Shown piece after piece: positions 37,517 to 47,028 of a DNA stretch of 64,000 nucleotides; the stretch's first letter is position 1, and every line of letters starts with the position of its first letter. The notes beneath the pieces are model-generated. The model had not been told where the DNA came from. It saw only the letters and a list, made by a program, of their open reading frames with translations, and did no database searches. The translations under genes were made by a program, and so were the position numbers. This DNA is from Eubacteriaceae bacterium (GTDB lineage: Bacteria > Bacillota > Clostridia > Lachnospirales > Lachnospiraceae), in the NCBI GenBank assembly GCA_902362875.1, contig CABIYF010000002.1, forward strand, positions 108,320 to 172,319, read 5' to 3'.

Positions 37517-37822
37517 ATGGCAACAGAATACAAAATTGAAAACAGAAATCTATATATCTATTTGGATGGAGAACTGGATCATCACCTTGCAAAGAAAATA
37601 AAATATCAATGTGACATCATTTTAAAATCATATCCGATCAAAGATATAGAATTTGATTTTGCAAAATCATCATTTATCGACAGTTCAGGAATCGGAGTGA
37701 TCTTAGGAAGATATCGTCAGGTACAGGCAATGGGAGGCACAGTAAGACTAAGCCATATGAGTTCATCTGTAAGAAAGATCATTCATATGGCAGGACTGCA
37801 TCAATTGGTAGAAGAAATATAA
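37517..37822 (+). CDS. spoIIAA: Anti-sigma F factor antagonist
   Basis: A 101-residue STAS-domain protein. The regulatory Ser lies in FIDSSGIGVILGRY, the DSSG motif phosphorylated by SpoIIAB. In the forespore the unphosphorylated form displaces sigma F from SpoIIAB. The ATG at 37517 follows AGGAGG and fits family length; an upstream in-frame extension runs through the terminator and was rejected. First gene of the conserved spoIIAA-spoIIAB-sigF operon. Confidence 0.96.
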   Translation: MATEYKIENRNLYIYLDGELDHHLAKKIKYQCDIILKSYPIKDIEFDFAKSSFIDSSGIGVILGRYRQVQAMGGTVRLSHMSSSVRKIIHMAGLHQLVEEI

Positions 37823-37842
37823 AAGTATATGGGAGGATTTAT

Positions 37843-38271
37843 ATGCTGCATTTAGAATTTAATAGTGAATCAGAAAATGAAGGGATTGCAAGAGTCGTCA
37901 CATCTGCATATATCATGAGATTTGATCCAGATATGGAAGAAATGGAAGATATCAAAACAGCAGTCTCAGAGGCGGTGACAAACTGTATTGTACATGCCTA
38001 TTCAGATGAAAATGGGAAGATTGAGATGGATATTTCCGATAAAGAAAACGTTGTGAAAATAGAGATCACAGATCGTGGAGTTGGAATCCCGGATGTAAAA
38101 AAGGCAATGGAACCGATGTATACGACCAAGCCAGAAGAAGAACGGACAGGAATGGGATTTTCCTTTATGGAAGCATTTATGGACGAGGTCCAGGTGCGAT
38201 CAAAAGAAAACGAAGGAACCAGAGTAGTTATGACAAAGAAAATAGGAGAGAAGAATCATCTGAATGGATAA
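37843..38271 (+). CDS. spoIIAB: Anti-sigma F factor and SpoIIAA kinase
   Basis: A 142-residue GHKL ATPase. The N box EAVTNCIVHAY, the G1 box ITDRGVGIPD and the G2 box RTGMGFSFMEAFMD are intact. It binds sigma F and phosphorylates SpoIIAA. It begins 20 bp after spoIIAA with a GGGAGG site and overlaps sigF by 8 bp. Confidence 0.96.
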   Translation: MLHLEFNSESENEGIARVVTSAYIMRFDPDMEEMEDIKTAVSEAVTNCIVHAYSDENGKIEMDISDKENVVKIEITDRGVGIPDVKKAMEPMYTTKPEEERTGMGFSFMEAFMDEVQVRSKENEGTRVVMTKKIGEKNHLNG

Positions 38272-38989
38272 GATAAGAGAACTTTTGCGGCTTACCAAAG
38301 AAGGAAATGAAGAAGCAAGAGAGAAACTTATCTTAGATAATGTAGGATTAATATGGAGTGTCGTGAGACGATTTACAAACAGAGGATACGAACCGGAAGA
38401 TCTCTTTCAGATTGGGAGTATTGGGCTTATGAAGGCGGTTGACAAATTTGATCTGTCATACGATGTGAAATTTTCAACTTATGCAGTTCCGATGATCACA
38501 GGAGAGATCCGAAGATTCATAAGAGATGACGGAATGATCAAAGTGAGCAGAACCTTAAAAGAAAATGCATATAAGATCATGAAAGCAAGAGAGATGTTCT
38601 GCCAGAAATATCAAAGAGAAGCAACGATCGATGAGATCAGCAGCATAACACAGATTGCAAGAGAGGAGATTGTAACTTCCTTAGAAGCAAGCAGTGAAGT
38701 AGAATCACTGCACCAGCCGGCATACCAGAAAGATGGAAGTGAAATCCTGTTAATGGAAAAGATATCGAAAGAGGAAAACGAAACAGAGAAAGTGATCGAC
38801 CATGTATTACTGAATGAAGCAATGAAACATTTGGAAGAGCAGGAGCGGAAAGTGATCGAATACCGGTATTTTGAAGGAAAAACACAGCAGGAAATTGCCG
38901 GAATATTTCATATTTCACAGGTGCAGGTATCAAGAATGGAAAAAAAGATTTTAAAAAAGCTAAAGAGACAAATGATTGGAAATTTTTGA
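38264..38989 (+). CDS. sigF: Forespore-specific sigma factor F
   Basis: A 241-residue sigma-70 family factor. Region 2 has DLFQIGSIGLMKAVDKFD and FSTYAVPMITGEIRRF; region 3 and region 4 (TQQEIAGIFHISQVQVSRMEKKIL) are complete. It directs early forespore transcription, showing that the organism has a sporulation pathway. Its context downstream of spoIIAA and spoIIAB confirms the identity. Confidence 0.96.
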   Translation: MDKIRELLRLTKEGNEEAREKLILDNVGLIWSVVRRFTNRGYEPEDLFQIGSIGLMKAVDKFDLSYDVKFSTYAVPMITGEIRRFIRDDGMIKVSRTLKENAYKIMKAREMFCQKYQREATIDEISSITQIAREEIVTSLEASSEVESLHQPAYQKDGSEILLMEKISKEENETEKVIDHVLLNEAMKHLEEQERKVIEYRYFEGKTQQEIAGIFHISQVQVSRMEKKILKKLKRQMIGNF

Positions 38990-39083
38990 AAGAATATGTT
39001 AAAATAAAAAAACAATACAAATCTGGACCGATCGTTAAAGGATAGTTCATCCATTTTCCCAGGTAAAAGGAGAAAGAATCAAT

Positions 39084-40490
39084 ATGACATATGAAAAAAA
39101 ATCGGTAATCGAATTGCGTGAAATTGCAAAAGAAAGAAAAATCAAAGGAATTTCAACATTAAAGAAAAAAGAATTGATCGAAGTGTTAGAAAATTATGAT
39201 CAGGAACACAAAAAAGAAGAAAAGACTGAACAACAAGTACAAATGAAACCTGAACCACAGGAACGTACAGAGAACAAGGAACATCATACAGAATATCATA
39301 CAGAACATCAGGGAAGAAAACATTATCAGAAGGAATTTCCAAAGAATATTAAAAGCCTTGACAGTGGAGAAAAAGCACACGGAATCTTGGAAGTTATGCC
39401 AGATGGCTATGGATTCATCCGTTGTGAAAACTATCTTCCGGGAGAGAATGATATTTATGTATCCCCTGCACAGATTCGAAAGTTTAATTTAAAAACAGGA
39501 GATATCTTAACAGGTGCGATCCGTATCAAAACACAGAGTGAGAAATTCAGTGCGTTGTTATTTGTGGAATCAGTTAACGGATATGAGCCAGAGATGGCAG
39601 CAAGAAGACAACATTTTGAAGATCTGACTCCAATCTTTCCACATGAGAGATTAGGCATGGAAACAGAGAAGTCTTCGATACCAATGCGTATGGTGGATCT
39701 GTTATCCCCAGTTGGAAAAGGCCAGAGAGGAATGATCGTATCTCCACCAAAGACAGGAAAGACAACCCTGTTAAAACAGATGGCACAAAGTATCAGCAAG
39801 AATTATAAAGATATCAAATTAATCGTATTGTTGATCGATGAGAGACCAGAAGAAGTCACAGATTTCAAAGAATCCATCGAAGGAAAGAACGTTGAAGTTA
39901 TCTATTCTACATTTGATGAATTACCAGAACATCACAAGAGAGTATCCGAGATGGTGCTAGAACGTGCAAAACGTCTGGTAGAACATAAAGAGGATGTCGT
40001 AATCCTTTTAGACAGTATCACAAGACTAGCAAGAGCCTATAACCTTACAGTACCGCCAAGCGGAAGAACATTAACTGGTGGACTTGATCCGGCAGCTCTT
40101 TACATGCCAAAGAAATTCTTTGGAGCAGCAAGAAATATGAGAGAAGGCGGAAGTCTGACAATTCTTGCAACAGCACTTGTTGAAACAGGAAGCAAGATGG
40201 ATGATGTTATCTTTGAAGAATTCAAAGGAACTGGTAACATGGAATTAGTCTTAAACCGCAAGCTTGCAGAAAAGAGAATCTTCCCAGCCGTTGATATCGC
40301 GAAGTCAGGAACAAGAAGGGAAGAATTATTACTCACAAAAGATGAGAGAGAAGTTGTCACAGCACTTCACAAAGAATTATCTGGAAATCGTTCCGAAGAA
40401 TTTATGGAACAGATGCTTGATCTGTTCAAACGCACAAAGAATAACAAAGAATTTGTAGCACTTACCAAAAGATCTTTATTAAGAAAATAA
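39084..40490 (+). CDS. rho: Transcription termination factor Rho
   Basis: A 468-residue RNA-dependent ATPase. An N-terminal SAP-like helix pair ([19 protein letters not shown]) and a charged Gln/Glu/His-rich spacer (about 40-90) precede the OB-fold RNA-binding domain ([14 protein letters not shown]). The ATPase part has the P loop [13 protein letters not shown], Walker [17 protein letters not shown] and the Q/R loops with [16 protein letters not shown]. Length and motifs are normal for Firmicutes. It precedes rpmE as in many Clostridia. Confidence 0.96.
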   Translation: MTYEKKSVIELREIAKERKIKGISTLKKKELIEVLENYDQEHKKEEKTEQQVQMKPEPQERTENKEHHTEYHTEHQGRKHYQKEFPKNIKSLDSGEKAHGILEVMPDGYGFIRCENYLPGENDIYVSPAQIRKFNLKTGDILTGAIRIKTQSEKFSALLFVESVNGYEPEMAARRQHFEDLTPIFPHERLGMETEKSSIPMRMVDLLSPVGKGQRGMIVSPPKTGKTTLLKQMAQSISKNYKDIKLIVLLIDERPEEVTDFKESIEGKNVEVIYSTFDELPEHHKRVSEMVLERAKRLVEHKEDVVILLDSITRLARAYNLTVPPSGRTLTGGLDPAALYMPKKFFGAARNMREGGSLTILATALVETGSKMDDVIFEEFKGTGNMELVLNRKLAEKRIFPAVDIAKSGTRREELLLTKDEREVVTALHKELSGNRSEEFMEQMLDLFKRTKNNKEFVALTKRSLLRK

Positions 40491-40507
40491 GAAAAATAAA
40501 AAAGTAT

Positions 40508-40536
40508 TTGCAATTTAAATGGAATTATGATAGAAT
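40508..40536 (+). promoter_or_regulatory. Promoter of rpmE
   Basis: TTGCAA (40508-40513) and TAGAAT (40531-40536) with a 17-bp spacer lie about 90 bp before the rpmE start. Confidence 0.75.
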
Positions 40537-40542
40537 AAAAAA

Positions 40543-40612
40543 GCTGTTTATTAAACAAGAAATGACGAAAGTCAAAGTATGTAAATGTTGGCAAAATCCA
40601 ACAAATTTTTTA
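40543..40612 (+). promoter_or_regulatory. rpmE 5' leader with small hairpins (possible L31 autoregulatory leader)
   Basis: The leader contains TGAC/GTCA and TGTTGG/CCAACA hairpins, the latter followed by AAATTTTTT, just before the ribosome binding site AGAAGAGGTG. L31 leaders binding their own protein are known in Firmicutes; this match was made by eye only. Confidence 0.4.
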
Positions 40613-40628
40613 GAAGAGGTGAAAGAAC

Positions 40629-40829
40629 ATGCGTGAAGGAATCCATCCAAATTATTATCAGGCAAAAGTAGTATGCAACTGTGGTAACGAATTCGTAACA
40701 GGATCTACAAAGGAAGATATCCACGTAGAAATCTGCTCAAAATGTCATTCATTCTACACAGGACAGCAGAAAGCTACTCAGGCTCGTGGACGTATTGATA
40801 AGTTCAATCGTAAATATGGTGTTAAGTAG
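40629..40829 (+). CDS. rpmE: 50S ribosomal protein L31 (zinc type)
   Basis: A 66-residue protein opening [19 protein letters not shown]. Cys16, Cys18, Cys36 and Cys39 form the zinc site, marking the C+ paralogue expressed when zinc is available. It sits on the large subunit near the subunit bridge. A strong terminator follows. Confidence 0.97.
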   Translation: MREGIHPNYYQAKVVCNCGNEFVTGSTKEDIHVEICSKCHSFYTGQQKATQARGRIDKFNRKYGVK

Positions 40830-40843
40830 AAAAGTAAGAAATC

Positions 40844-40877
40844 AGGTTGAGGTTATCAAAATCTCAACCTTTTTTTT
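40844..40877 (+). terminator. Terminator after rpmE
   Basis: AGGTTGAG and CTCAACCT form a perfect 8-bp stem with an 11-nt loop followed by a run of T. Confidence 0.92.
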
Positions 40878-40919
40878 ATGCAATGGGAAAGTCCCAGCGT
40901 AAGTATATAGGAGATAACA

Positions 40920-41867
40920 ATGGCGGTTCGTATTGGCGGGCAGGCAGTGATCGAAGGCGTAATGATGAAGAACATGGATCGTTATGCAGTATCCGTGCGA
41001 AAGCCCGATGGCAAGATAGAGACAAAAGTAGAAGAATGCGTAAGCTTTGCAGAGAAACACCCATTATTTAAATTGCCGATCCTTCGTGGAATGGTAAATT
41101 TTTTAGAATCAATGGTGATCGGAATGCAGACGCTTAATTATTCTGCATCTTTTTATGAAGATGAAGAAGAACAAACAGAAGGAAAGACCGAACAGTTTTT
41201 GGAGAAACTTCTTGGAGAAAAAGCAGAGAAGGTCATTATGGGAATAGTCCTTGTATTTTCATTGGCAATTTCCATCGGATTATTTATGATCCTTCCATAT
41301 ATTGCATCAGAAGCAGCAGGAAAGCTCATTCACAATGAATATGGAATCCTGTTGATGGAAGGAGTGATCCGAATTGCGATTTTTCTTGGATACATTGTAC
41401 TGATCTCACAGATGGAAGATATCAAGCGGGTATTTATGTATCACGGTGCAGAACACAAAACGATCAACTGTTTAGAAGCAGGTGTGGAACTAACCCCTGA
41501 AAATGTGGATAACTATTCAAGATTACACAAAAGATGTGGAACAAGTTTTATTTTTATCGTTATGATCATCAGTATGGTATTTTTCTTCTTTATAAGAGTG
41601 GATACTATCTGGTTACGAATCGTGTTAAGATTATTATTTTTACCATTGGTGGCTGGCGTTTCCTATGAATTTATCAGACTTGCAGGAAGCAGTGACCATC
41701 CACTTGTACAGATTTTCTCAAAACCGGGACTGGCACTTCAGAAACTGACAACAAAAGAACCAGATCATTCTATGATCGAAGTTGCGATCGCATCAGTGGA
41801 AGGCGTGTTTGACTGGAGAGAATATCTGGATAGTCTGAACAAAGGGGAACAAAAAGACGATGAATAG
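40920..41867 (+). CDS. DUF1385 membrane protein (YqhQ-like)
   Basis: A 315-residue protein of the DUF1385 family. It opens with IGGQAVIEGVMMKN, and contains PILRGMVNFLESMVIGM and the central YHGAEHKTINCLEAG that may bind metal. Four to five membrane segments are predicted (about 105-130, 150-170, 205-245). No biochemical role is established. Its position between rpmE and prmC-prfA is conserved in Clostridia. Its end overlaps prmC by 8 bp. Confidence 0.88.
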   Translation: MAVRIGGQAVIEGVMMKNMDRYAVSVRKPDGKIETKVEECVSFAEKHPLFKLPILRGMVNFLESMVIGMQTLNYSASFYEDEEEQTEGKTEQFLEKLLGEKAEKVIMGIVLVFSLAISIGLFMILPYIASEAAGKLIHNEYGILLMEGVIRIAIFLGYIVLISQMEDIKRVFMYHGAEHKTINCLEAGVELTPENVDNYSRLHKRCGTSFIFIVMIISMVFFFFIRVDTIWLRIVLRLLFLPLVAGVSYEFIRLAGSSDHPLVQIFSKPGLALQKLTTKEPDHSMIEVAIASVEGVFDWREYLDSLNKGEQKDDE

Positions 41868-42711
41868 AAGAGAATGGGTCCTCTATGGACAAAAAGAATT
41901 AGAAGAAGCACAGATTGAGAATGCTTCGGGTGATGCGTGGTATTTATTTTCCGAATGTTTTCATATAACAAGGGAAGACTATCTGTTTGGAATGACCGAT
42001 GAGATCAATGATAAAGAAGCGGAAGAAAGATATAAGGAACTGATTCAGAAGAGAAAAGAACATGTTCCGTTGCAATATATTTTAGGAACACAGGAATTCA
42101 TGGGATATACATTTCAGGTAACACCAGATGTCCTGATTCCAAGAGCAGATACAGAAACAGTATTGGAAGAGGTGCTTGATCGCCTAAAACAGTCAAAGAA
42201 ACCAGATACGATACTGGATATCTGTACTGGTTCTGGATGTATTGCGATCAGTTTGGCATTGATTTTAAATCCAGAAGTATGTATTGGGACAGATATCAGC
42301 AAAAAAGCATTAAAAATCGCAAAAGCTAATGGCGAAAATCTCGCACCTATGGTAAAATTTATTCAAAGTGACCTTTTTGAAAATGTCACAGGAAGCTATG
42401 ATCTGATCATTTCGAATCCACCATATATTACAACAGAAGAATGTGGGAAGCTGATGCCGGAAGTGAAGGACCACGAACCGATGTTAGCACTTGACGGGAA
42501 GGAAGATGGACTTTATTTCTATAAGAAGATCATCAAAGAAGCGAAAAACTATTTGAACCCAGATGGTATGCTTGCATTTGAGATCGGATATGATCAGGGA
42601 GAAGCAGTTAAGAGATTGATGGAAGCACAGGATTTCTCCTGTGTTGAGATAAAAAAAGATTTAGCAGGATTAGACCGGCTGGTCTTTGGATTTGCAAGAG
42701 AAGGAGAATAA
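41860..42711 (+). CDS. prmC: Peptide chain release factor N5-glutamine methyltransferase
   Basis: A 283-residue class I SAM methyltransferase. An N-terminal helical domain (about 1-80), the SAM motif [14 protein letters not shown] and the catalytic NPPYIT are present. It methylates the Gln of the GGQ motif in RF1 and RF2. The substrate gene prfA begins 1 bp after its stop, matching the role. Confidence 0.95.
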   Translation: MNRREWVLYGQKELEEAQIENASGDAWYLFSECFHITREDYLFGMTDEINDKEAEERYKELIQKRKEHVPLQYILGTQEFMGYTFQVTPDVLIPRADTETVLEEVLDRLKQSKKPDTILDICTGSGCIAISLALILNPEVCIGTDISKKALKIAKANGENLAPMVKFIQSDLFENVTGSYDLIISNPPYITTEECGKLMPEVKDHEPMLALDGKEDGLYFYKKIIKEAKNYLNPDGMLAFEIGYDQGEAVKRLMEAQDFSCVEIKKDLAGLDRLVFGFAREGE

Positions 42712-42712
42712 G

Positions 42713-43786
42713 ATGTTTGATAAGTTAGAAGGTTTAGTAGATCGTCTGGATACGGTACTGCAGGAATTAAATGATCCAGATGTAGCAAGTAACCAGAATC
42801 GTTTTCGTGATCTGATGAAAGAGCAGAATGATCTGACACCGATCGTGGAAAAATACAAAGAATACAAAGCAGAGAAACAAAATATCGAAGATAGTTTAAT
42901 GCTTTTAGAAGAAGAAACAGACGAAGAGATGAAAGAACTTGCCAAGGAAGAACTGAATGAATCCAAGGCAAATGTGGAAAGATTAGAAGAAGAGTTAAAG
43001 ATTCTTTTAATTCCAAAAGATCCAATGGATGACAAGAACATCATCGTCGAGATGCGTGCCGGTGCCGGTGGAGATGAAGCTGGATTATTCGTAGCTGACG
43101 TTGCACGTATGTACAGAAGTTATGCAGAAAGCAAACGCTGGAAAGTAAATACATTAAGTTTTAATGAAAGTGGAATCGGTGGATTTAAAGAACTTGTATT
43201 CATGGTATCCGGACAGGGTGCATACTCAAGATTCAAGTACGAAAGTGGTGTACACCGTGTACAGAGAATCCCAGCGACAGAGTCCGGTGGAAGAATCCAT
43301 ACATCTACAATTACAGTAGCGATCATGCCAGAAGTTGAAGATGTCGAAGTAGAGATCGATATGAACGATTGTAAATTTGACGTATTCCGTGCATCAGGAA
43401 ATGGTGGACAGTGTGTCAATACAACAGACTCTGCGGTACGTTTAACACATATTCCAACAGGAATCGTTGTATCCTGCCAGGATGAGAAATCCCAGTTAAA
43501 GAATAAGGATAAAGCGTTAAAAGTATTACGTTCCCGTCTGTATGAATTAGAGCAGCAGAAAGCACATGATGAAGAAGCTGCCAAGAGAAAGAGCCAGATC
43601 GGAACCGGAGACCGTTCTGAGAAGATTAGAACATACAATTATCCACAGGGACGTGTCACAGACCACAGAATCAAACTGACACTTCACAAATTAGATTCTA
43701 TCATGAATGGTGACTTAGATGAACTGATCGACAGCTTAACAGCCGCAGACCAGGCAGCAAAATTAAGCAACATGGAAGAAGAATAA
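42713..43786 (+). CDS. prfA: Peptide chain release factor 1
   Basis: A 357-residue release factor. Start at 42713 with [13 protein letters not shown], preceded by AAGGAG. The stop-codon recognition tripeptide is PAT ([14 protein letters not shown]), which marks RF1 reading UAA/UAG rather than RF2. The hydrolysis motif GGQ lies in [15 protein letters not shown]. The Gln is the PrmC target. Confidence 0.97.
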   Translation: MFDKLEGLVDRLDTVLQELNDPDVASNQNRFRDLMKEQNDLTPIVEKYKEYKAEKQNIEDSLMLLEEETDEEMKELAKEELNESKANVERLEEELKILLIPKDPMDDKNIIVEMRAGAGGDEAGLFVADVARMYRSYAESKRWKVNTLSFNESGIGGFKELVFMVSGQGAYSRFKYESGVHRVQRIPATESGGRIHTSTITVAIMPEVEDVEVEIDMNDCKFDVFRASGNGGQCVNTTDSAVRLTHIPTGIVVSCQDEKSQLKNKDKALKVLRSRLYELEQQKAHDEEAAKRKSQIGTGDRSEKIRTYNYPQGRVTDHRIKLTLHKLDSIMNGDLDELIDSLTAADQAAKLSNMEEE

Positions 43787-43807
43787 AATATATAATTTAA
43801 AGATCAG

Positions 43808-43831
43808 GGGTCAGGTAATTATGCCTGACCC
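43808..43831 (+). other. Hairpin after prfA
   Basis: GGGTCAGG and CCTGACCC form a perfect 8-bp stem with an 8-nt loop. No T tract follows, so it may stabilise the transcript end or attenuate it. Confidence 0.5.
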
Positions 43832-43857
43832 TGCATAATTTAATTGAGGTATACAAA

Positions 43858-45750
43858 ATGAAAGATGGATTTATCAAAGTTGCAGCTGCAACACCAAAGA
43901 TCAAAGTTGCAGATCCTGTATACAATACAGAAGAGATTTTAAAGATCATCGACGAGACAGAGAAAAAAGGAGCAAGTATTCTGGTATTCTCTGAATTAAC
44001 GATCAGTGGATATACATGTGGTGATTTATTCTTACAGCAGCCACTTTTAACAGAATGTAAAAATCAGCTCTTAAGAATTGTGAAAGCAACAAAGAAAAAG
44101 GATATGCTGGTTGTTGTAGGATGTCCGATCATCGTGAATCAGAAATTATATAATTGTGCAGTTGTCATTAACCAAGGAGAGATTTTGGGAATTGTACCAA
44201 AGACACATCTGCCAAACTATTCAGAGTTTTATGAACTGCGTCATTTTACATCTGGAGAAGGGTTAGATGAGATGGTTATGATCGGTGAGGAATATATTAC
44301 AGTTTGTGCGAATCAAGTGTTTACATGTGAAAACATTCCAGAACTTGTGATCGCATGTGAAATCTGCGAAGATCTTTGGGTACCACTTCCACCAAGCACA
44401 TACCATGCAATGGCAGGAGCAACTGTGATCTGCAATCCATCTGCAAGTGTGGAGACAACAACAAAAGAATCTTACAGAAGAAGTCTTGTATCTAATCAGT
44501 CTGCAAGATTATTAGCAGCTTATATCTATGCAGATGCAGGAGAAGGAGAATCTACACAGGATGTTGTATACAGTGGGCACCATCTGATCTGTGAAAATGG
44601 ATCTGTACTTGCAGAGGCTAAGAGATTTACAAATGAAATTATCTATGCAGATATCGATGTGCAGAAATTAGCAGCAGAACGTAGAAAAATGACTTCCTTC
44701 CCAGGTGGGAAAGTCGGGGATTATATAGAGCAGACATTTTCATTAAAGATCAAAGAAAATAAGATCACAAGAACCTTCCCGAAAGCTCCATTCGTACCAG
44801 ACAATCAGGACGAAAGAGATAAACGATGTGATGAAATCCTGTCCTTACAATCCATGGGACTTAAGAAACGTCTGGAACATACAAACTGTAAACACGCAGT
44901 CGTAGGAATTTCAGGCGGATTAGATTCTACATTAGCAGTCTTAGTTACAGCAAGAGCTTTTGACCTATTAGATATTCCAAGGGAAAACTTGATCTGTGTT
45001 ACAATGCCATGTTTTGGAACAACAGACAGAACTTACCAGAATGCTGTATCCCTGATTAAAGAATTAGGAGCGACACTTAAAGAAGTAAGAATCGAAAAAG
45101 CAGTCCGCCAGCATTTTGCAGATATCGGACATGATGAAAATAATCACGATGTCACTTACGAAAACTCTCAGGCAAGAGAGAGAACTCAGATTCTGATGGA
45201 TATGGCAAACCAGTACAATGGTATGGTCATCGGAACTGGAGATATGTCAGAACTAGCACTTGGATGGGCAACATACAATGGAGACCATATGTCCATGTAT
45301 GCAGTGAACTGCTCTGTGCCAAAGACATTAGTTCGTTATCTTGTACTTTACTATGCAGAGACAACAGAGAATAAGAAATTATCAGAAGTACTGATGGATG
45401 TCTTAGACACACCAGTCAGTCCGGAATTATTACCTCCAGTTGATGGGGTGATCTCACAGAAGACAGAAGATTTAGTCGGGCCATATGAATTACACGATTT
45501 CTTCTTATACTATATGTTACGTTTCGGATTCCCGAAAGCAAAATTATACCGTATGGCAAAACAGACATTTGACGGTGTATACGATGATGAAACGATCAAG
45601 AAATGGCTGGATAAATTCTACTGGAGATTCTTTAGCCAGCAGTTTAAACGTTCCTGCTTACCAGACGGACCTAAAGTTGGTAGTGTAGCGGTATCACCTC
45701 GTGGGGATTTACGAATGCCTAGTGATGCAAGTCCAACAGCTTGGCTGTGA
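43858..45750 (+). CDS. nadE: Glutamine-dependent NAD+ synthetase
   Basis: A 630-residue two-domain enzyme. The N-terminal nitrilase-like glutaminase (about 1-290) has the Glu in FSELTISGY, the Lys in VPKTHLPNY and the Cys in IACEICEDLWVP. The C-terminal synthetase (about 330-630) has the PP loop VGISGGLDSTLAVL and GTGDMSELALGWATYNGD. It amidates nicotinate adenine dinucleotide to NAD using glutamine. The gene is alone, followed by a long inverted repeat element. Confidence 0.96.
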   Translation: MKDGFIKVAAATPKIKVADPVYNTEEILKIIDETEKKGASILVFSELTISGYTCGDLFLQQPLLTECKNQLLRIVKATKKKDMLVVVGCPIIVNQKLYNCAVVINQGEILGIVPKTHLPNYSEFYELRHFTSGEGLDEMVMIGEEYITVCANQVFTCENIPELVIACEICEDLWVPLPPSTYHAMAGATVICNPSASVETTTKESYRRSLVSNQSARLLAAYIYADAGEGESTQDVVYSGHHLICENGSVLAEAKRFTNEIIYADIDVQKLAAERRKMTSFPGGKVGDYIEQTFSLKIKENKITRTFPKAPFVPDNQDERDKRCDEILSLQSMGLKKRLEHTNCKHAVVGISGGLDSTLAVLVTARAFDLLDIPRENLICVTMPCFGTTDRTYQNAVSLIKELGATLKEVRIEKAVRQHFADIGHDENNHDVTYENSQARERTQILMDMANQYNGMVIGTGDMSELALGWATYNGDHMSMYAVNCSVPKTLVRYLVLYYAETTENKKLSEVLMDVLDTPVSPELLPPVDGVISQKTEDLVGPYELHDFFLYYMLRFGFPKAKLYRMAKQTFDGVYDDETIKKWLDKFYWRFFSQQFKRSCLPDGPKVGSVAVSPRGDLRMPSDASPTAWL

Positions 45751-45894
45751 TGAAATAAATAAAAGCTATCTGGAAACGCGCTCTCGCTCGATTCGCACGT
45801 AGCGGACACTAAATTCGACAGCGATGATAAATCATCACTGCTCATTAAGTGCCGACGAGCTCATACGGTTTCCAGATAGCTTTTATTTATTTCA
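45751..45894. repeat. 144-bp element with 27-bp perfect terminal inverted repeats
   Basis: Positions 45751-45777 and 45868-45894 are perfect reverse complements over 27 bp. The 90-bp interior contains a nested hairpin (CAGCGATGAT/ATCATCACTG, one mismatch) and further pairing (GGACACTAAAT with ATTAAGTGCC, one bulge, one mismatch; GCTCG/CGAGC). The first arm begins one base after the nadE stop codon. It may be a MITE-like element, a structured RNA or a bidirectional terminator; the T-rich 3' part of the arm fits either orientation. No protein is encoded. Confidence 0.8.
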
Positions 45895-45956
45895 GGGAAG
45901 TTTGTTGGCGAAGATGGAGAGTGTAGCTTGTTGAAGGTTAATTATAGGAAAATTTG

Positions 45957-45985
45957 TTGGAATTACGAGTAGAGTTCGTTATAAT
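45957..45985 (+). promoter_or_regulatory. Promoter of the sugar-sensing cluster
   Basis: TTGGAA (45957-45962) and TATAAT (45980-45985) with a 17-bp spacer lie about 50 bp before the ATG at 46036. A TATGACA half-site (45993-45999) lies near the expected start of transcription. Confidence 0.8.
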
Positions 45986-46035
45986 AAATATATATGACAG
46001 AAAGAAAATGTAAAAAGAGGGAATAAAGAACTGAT

Positions 46036-47016
46036 ATGAATCAACAAACCAAAAAGAATCTAACCAATAAGATTGTCATCCTGGCAGGAATTACCGTCTT
46101 TACTTTTTTTATTGGTATTTATGTATGTGTATTTAAAAATTACTGGAAAGACCATCATACAAAGCAGAAGTTGTTTGGTGCAACCTATATGACAATGAAT
46201 AATGAATTCTATAAAGTTGTAAATAACCAGATCCGTACACAAGTAGAGAAGAATGGGGATCAGATGATCACGCTTGATCCGGCTCTGGATCAGAAGAAGC
46301 AGAATGAACAGATCAAATATTTAGTCAAACGCAAAGTCGATGCAATCTTTTTAAACCCAGTAGATTGGAAAGAGGTGGAGCCGGGGCTGAAAGCTGCAAA
46401 GAAGGCGAAGATTCCGGTGATCGTTATTGATTCTCAGGTTTATCGTGATGATCTTGTGGCGATGACGATCGTGTCAGATAATTATAAAGCAGGCGTTTTA
46501 TGTGCAAAGGAAATGATGAAGCAGAAGAAACATGCGAATATCGTCTTGCTGACACATCAGGCGGCAAAATCAGCGGTGGATCGTATTAATGGTTTCTTAG
46601 ATACGATCAAAGGAAATAAAAATTATAAGATTCTGGCATCTGCAGATACACAGGGACAGATAGAGAGATCACTTCCGAAAGTAGATAAGATCATTGAAGA
46701 GTATTCAAATATTGATGTTGTTATGGCATTGAACGATCCGGCAGCAATGGGAGCGTTAGCGGCGCTTGATAGTAAGGATGCAAGAAAAGGTGTGCTTGTT
46801 TATGGAATTGACGGGGCACCGGAAGGCAAGAAGCTGATCAAAGAAGGTATGATGACAGGGACTGCGGCACAGTCACCAAAACAGATGGCAGATACTGCGA
46901 TCAATGCAGCATATCAGATTTTTGATGGAAAGAAAGTACCAAAGAAAAAAGTAATTTCTGCTTATATGATCACCAAGAAGAATATAGAACAGACAGATAT
47001 CAGCAGATGGCAGTAA
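46036..47016 (+). CDS. Membrane-tethered periplasmic sugar-binding-type protein (Peripla_BP_4)
   Basis: A 326-residue protein. Residues 13-34 form a signal anchor rather than a lipobox; there is no Cys for lipidation. The rest is a ribose/galactose-binding-type fold with VDAIFLNPVDW, VDVVMALNDPAAMGALAAL-like (here split) and VYGIDGAPEGKKLI. Homologous proteins bind monosaccharides for ABC transporters or chemoreceptors. No transporter genes follow; instead a histidine kinase starts 12 bp downstream. A role as a sensory partner of that kinase is inferred. Confidence 0.82.
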   Translation: MNQQTKKNLTNKIVILAGITVFTFFIGIYVCVFKNYWKDHHTKQKLFGATYMTMNNEFYKVVNNQIRTQVEKNGDQMITLDPALDQKKQNEQIKYLVKRKVDAIFLNPVDWKEVEPGLKAAKKAKIPVIVIDSQVYRDDLVAMTIVSDNYKAGVLCAKEMMKQKKHANIVLLTHQAAKSAVDRINGFLDTIKGNKNYKILASADTQGQIERSLPKVDKIIEEYSNIDVVMALNDPAAMGALAALDSKDARKGVLVYGIDGAPEGKKLIKEGMMTGTAAQSPKQMADTAINAAYQIFDGKKVPKKKVISAYMITKKNIEQTDISRWQ

Positions 47017-47028
47017 AGAGGGGATGAC

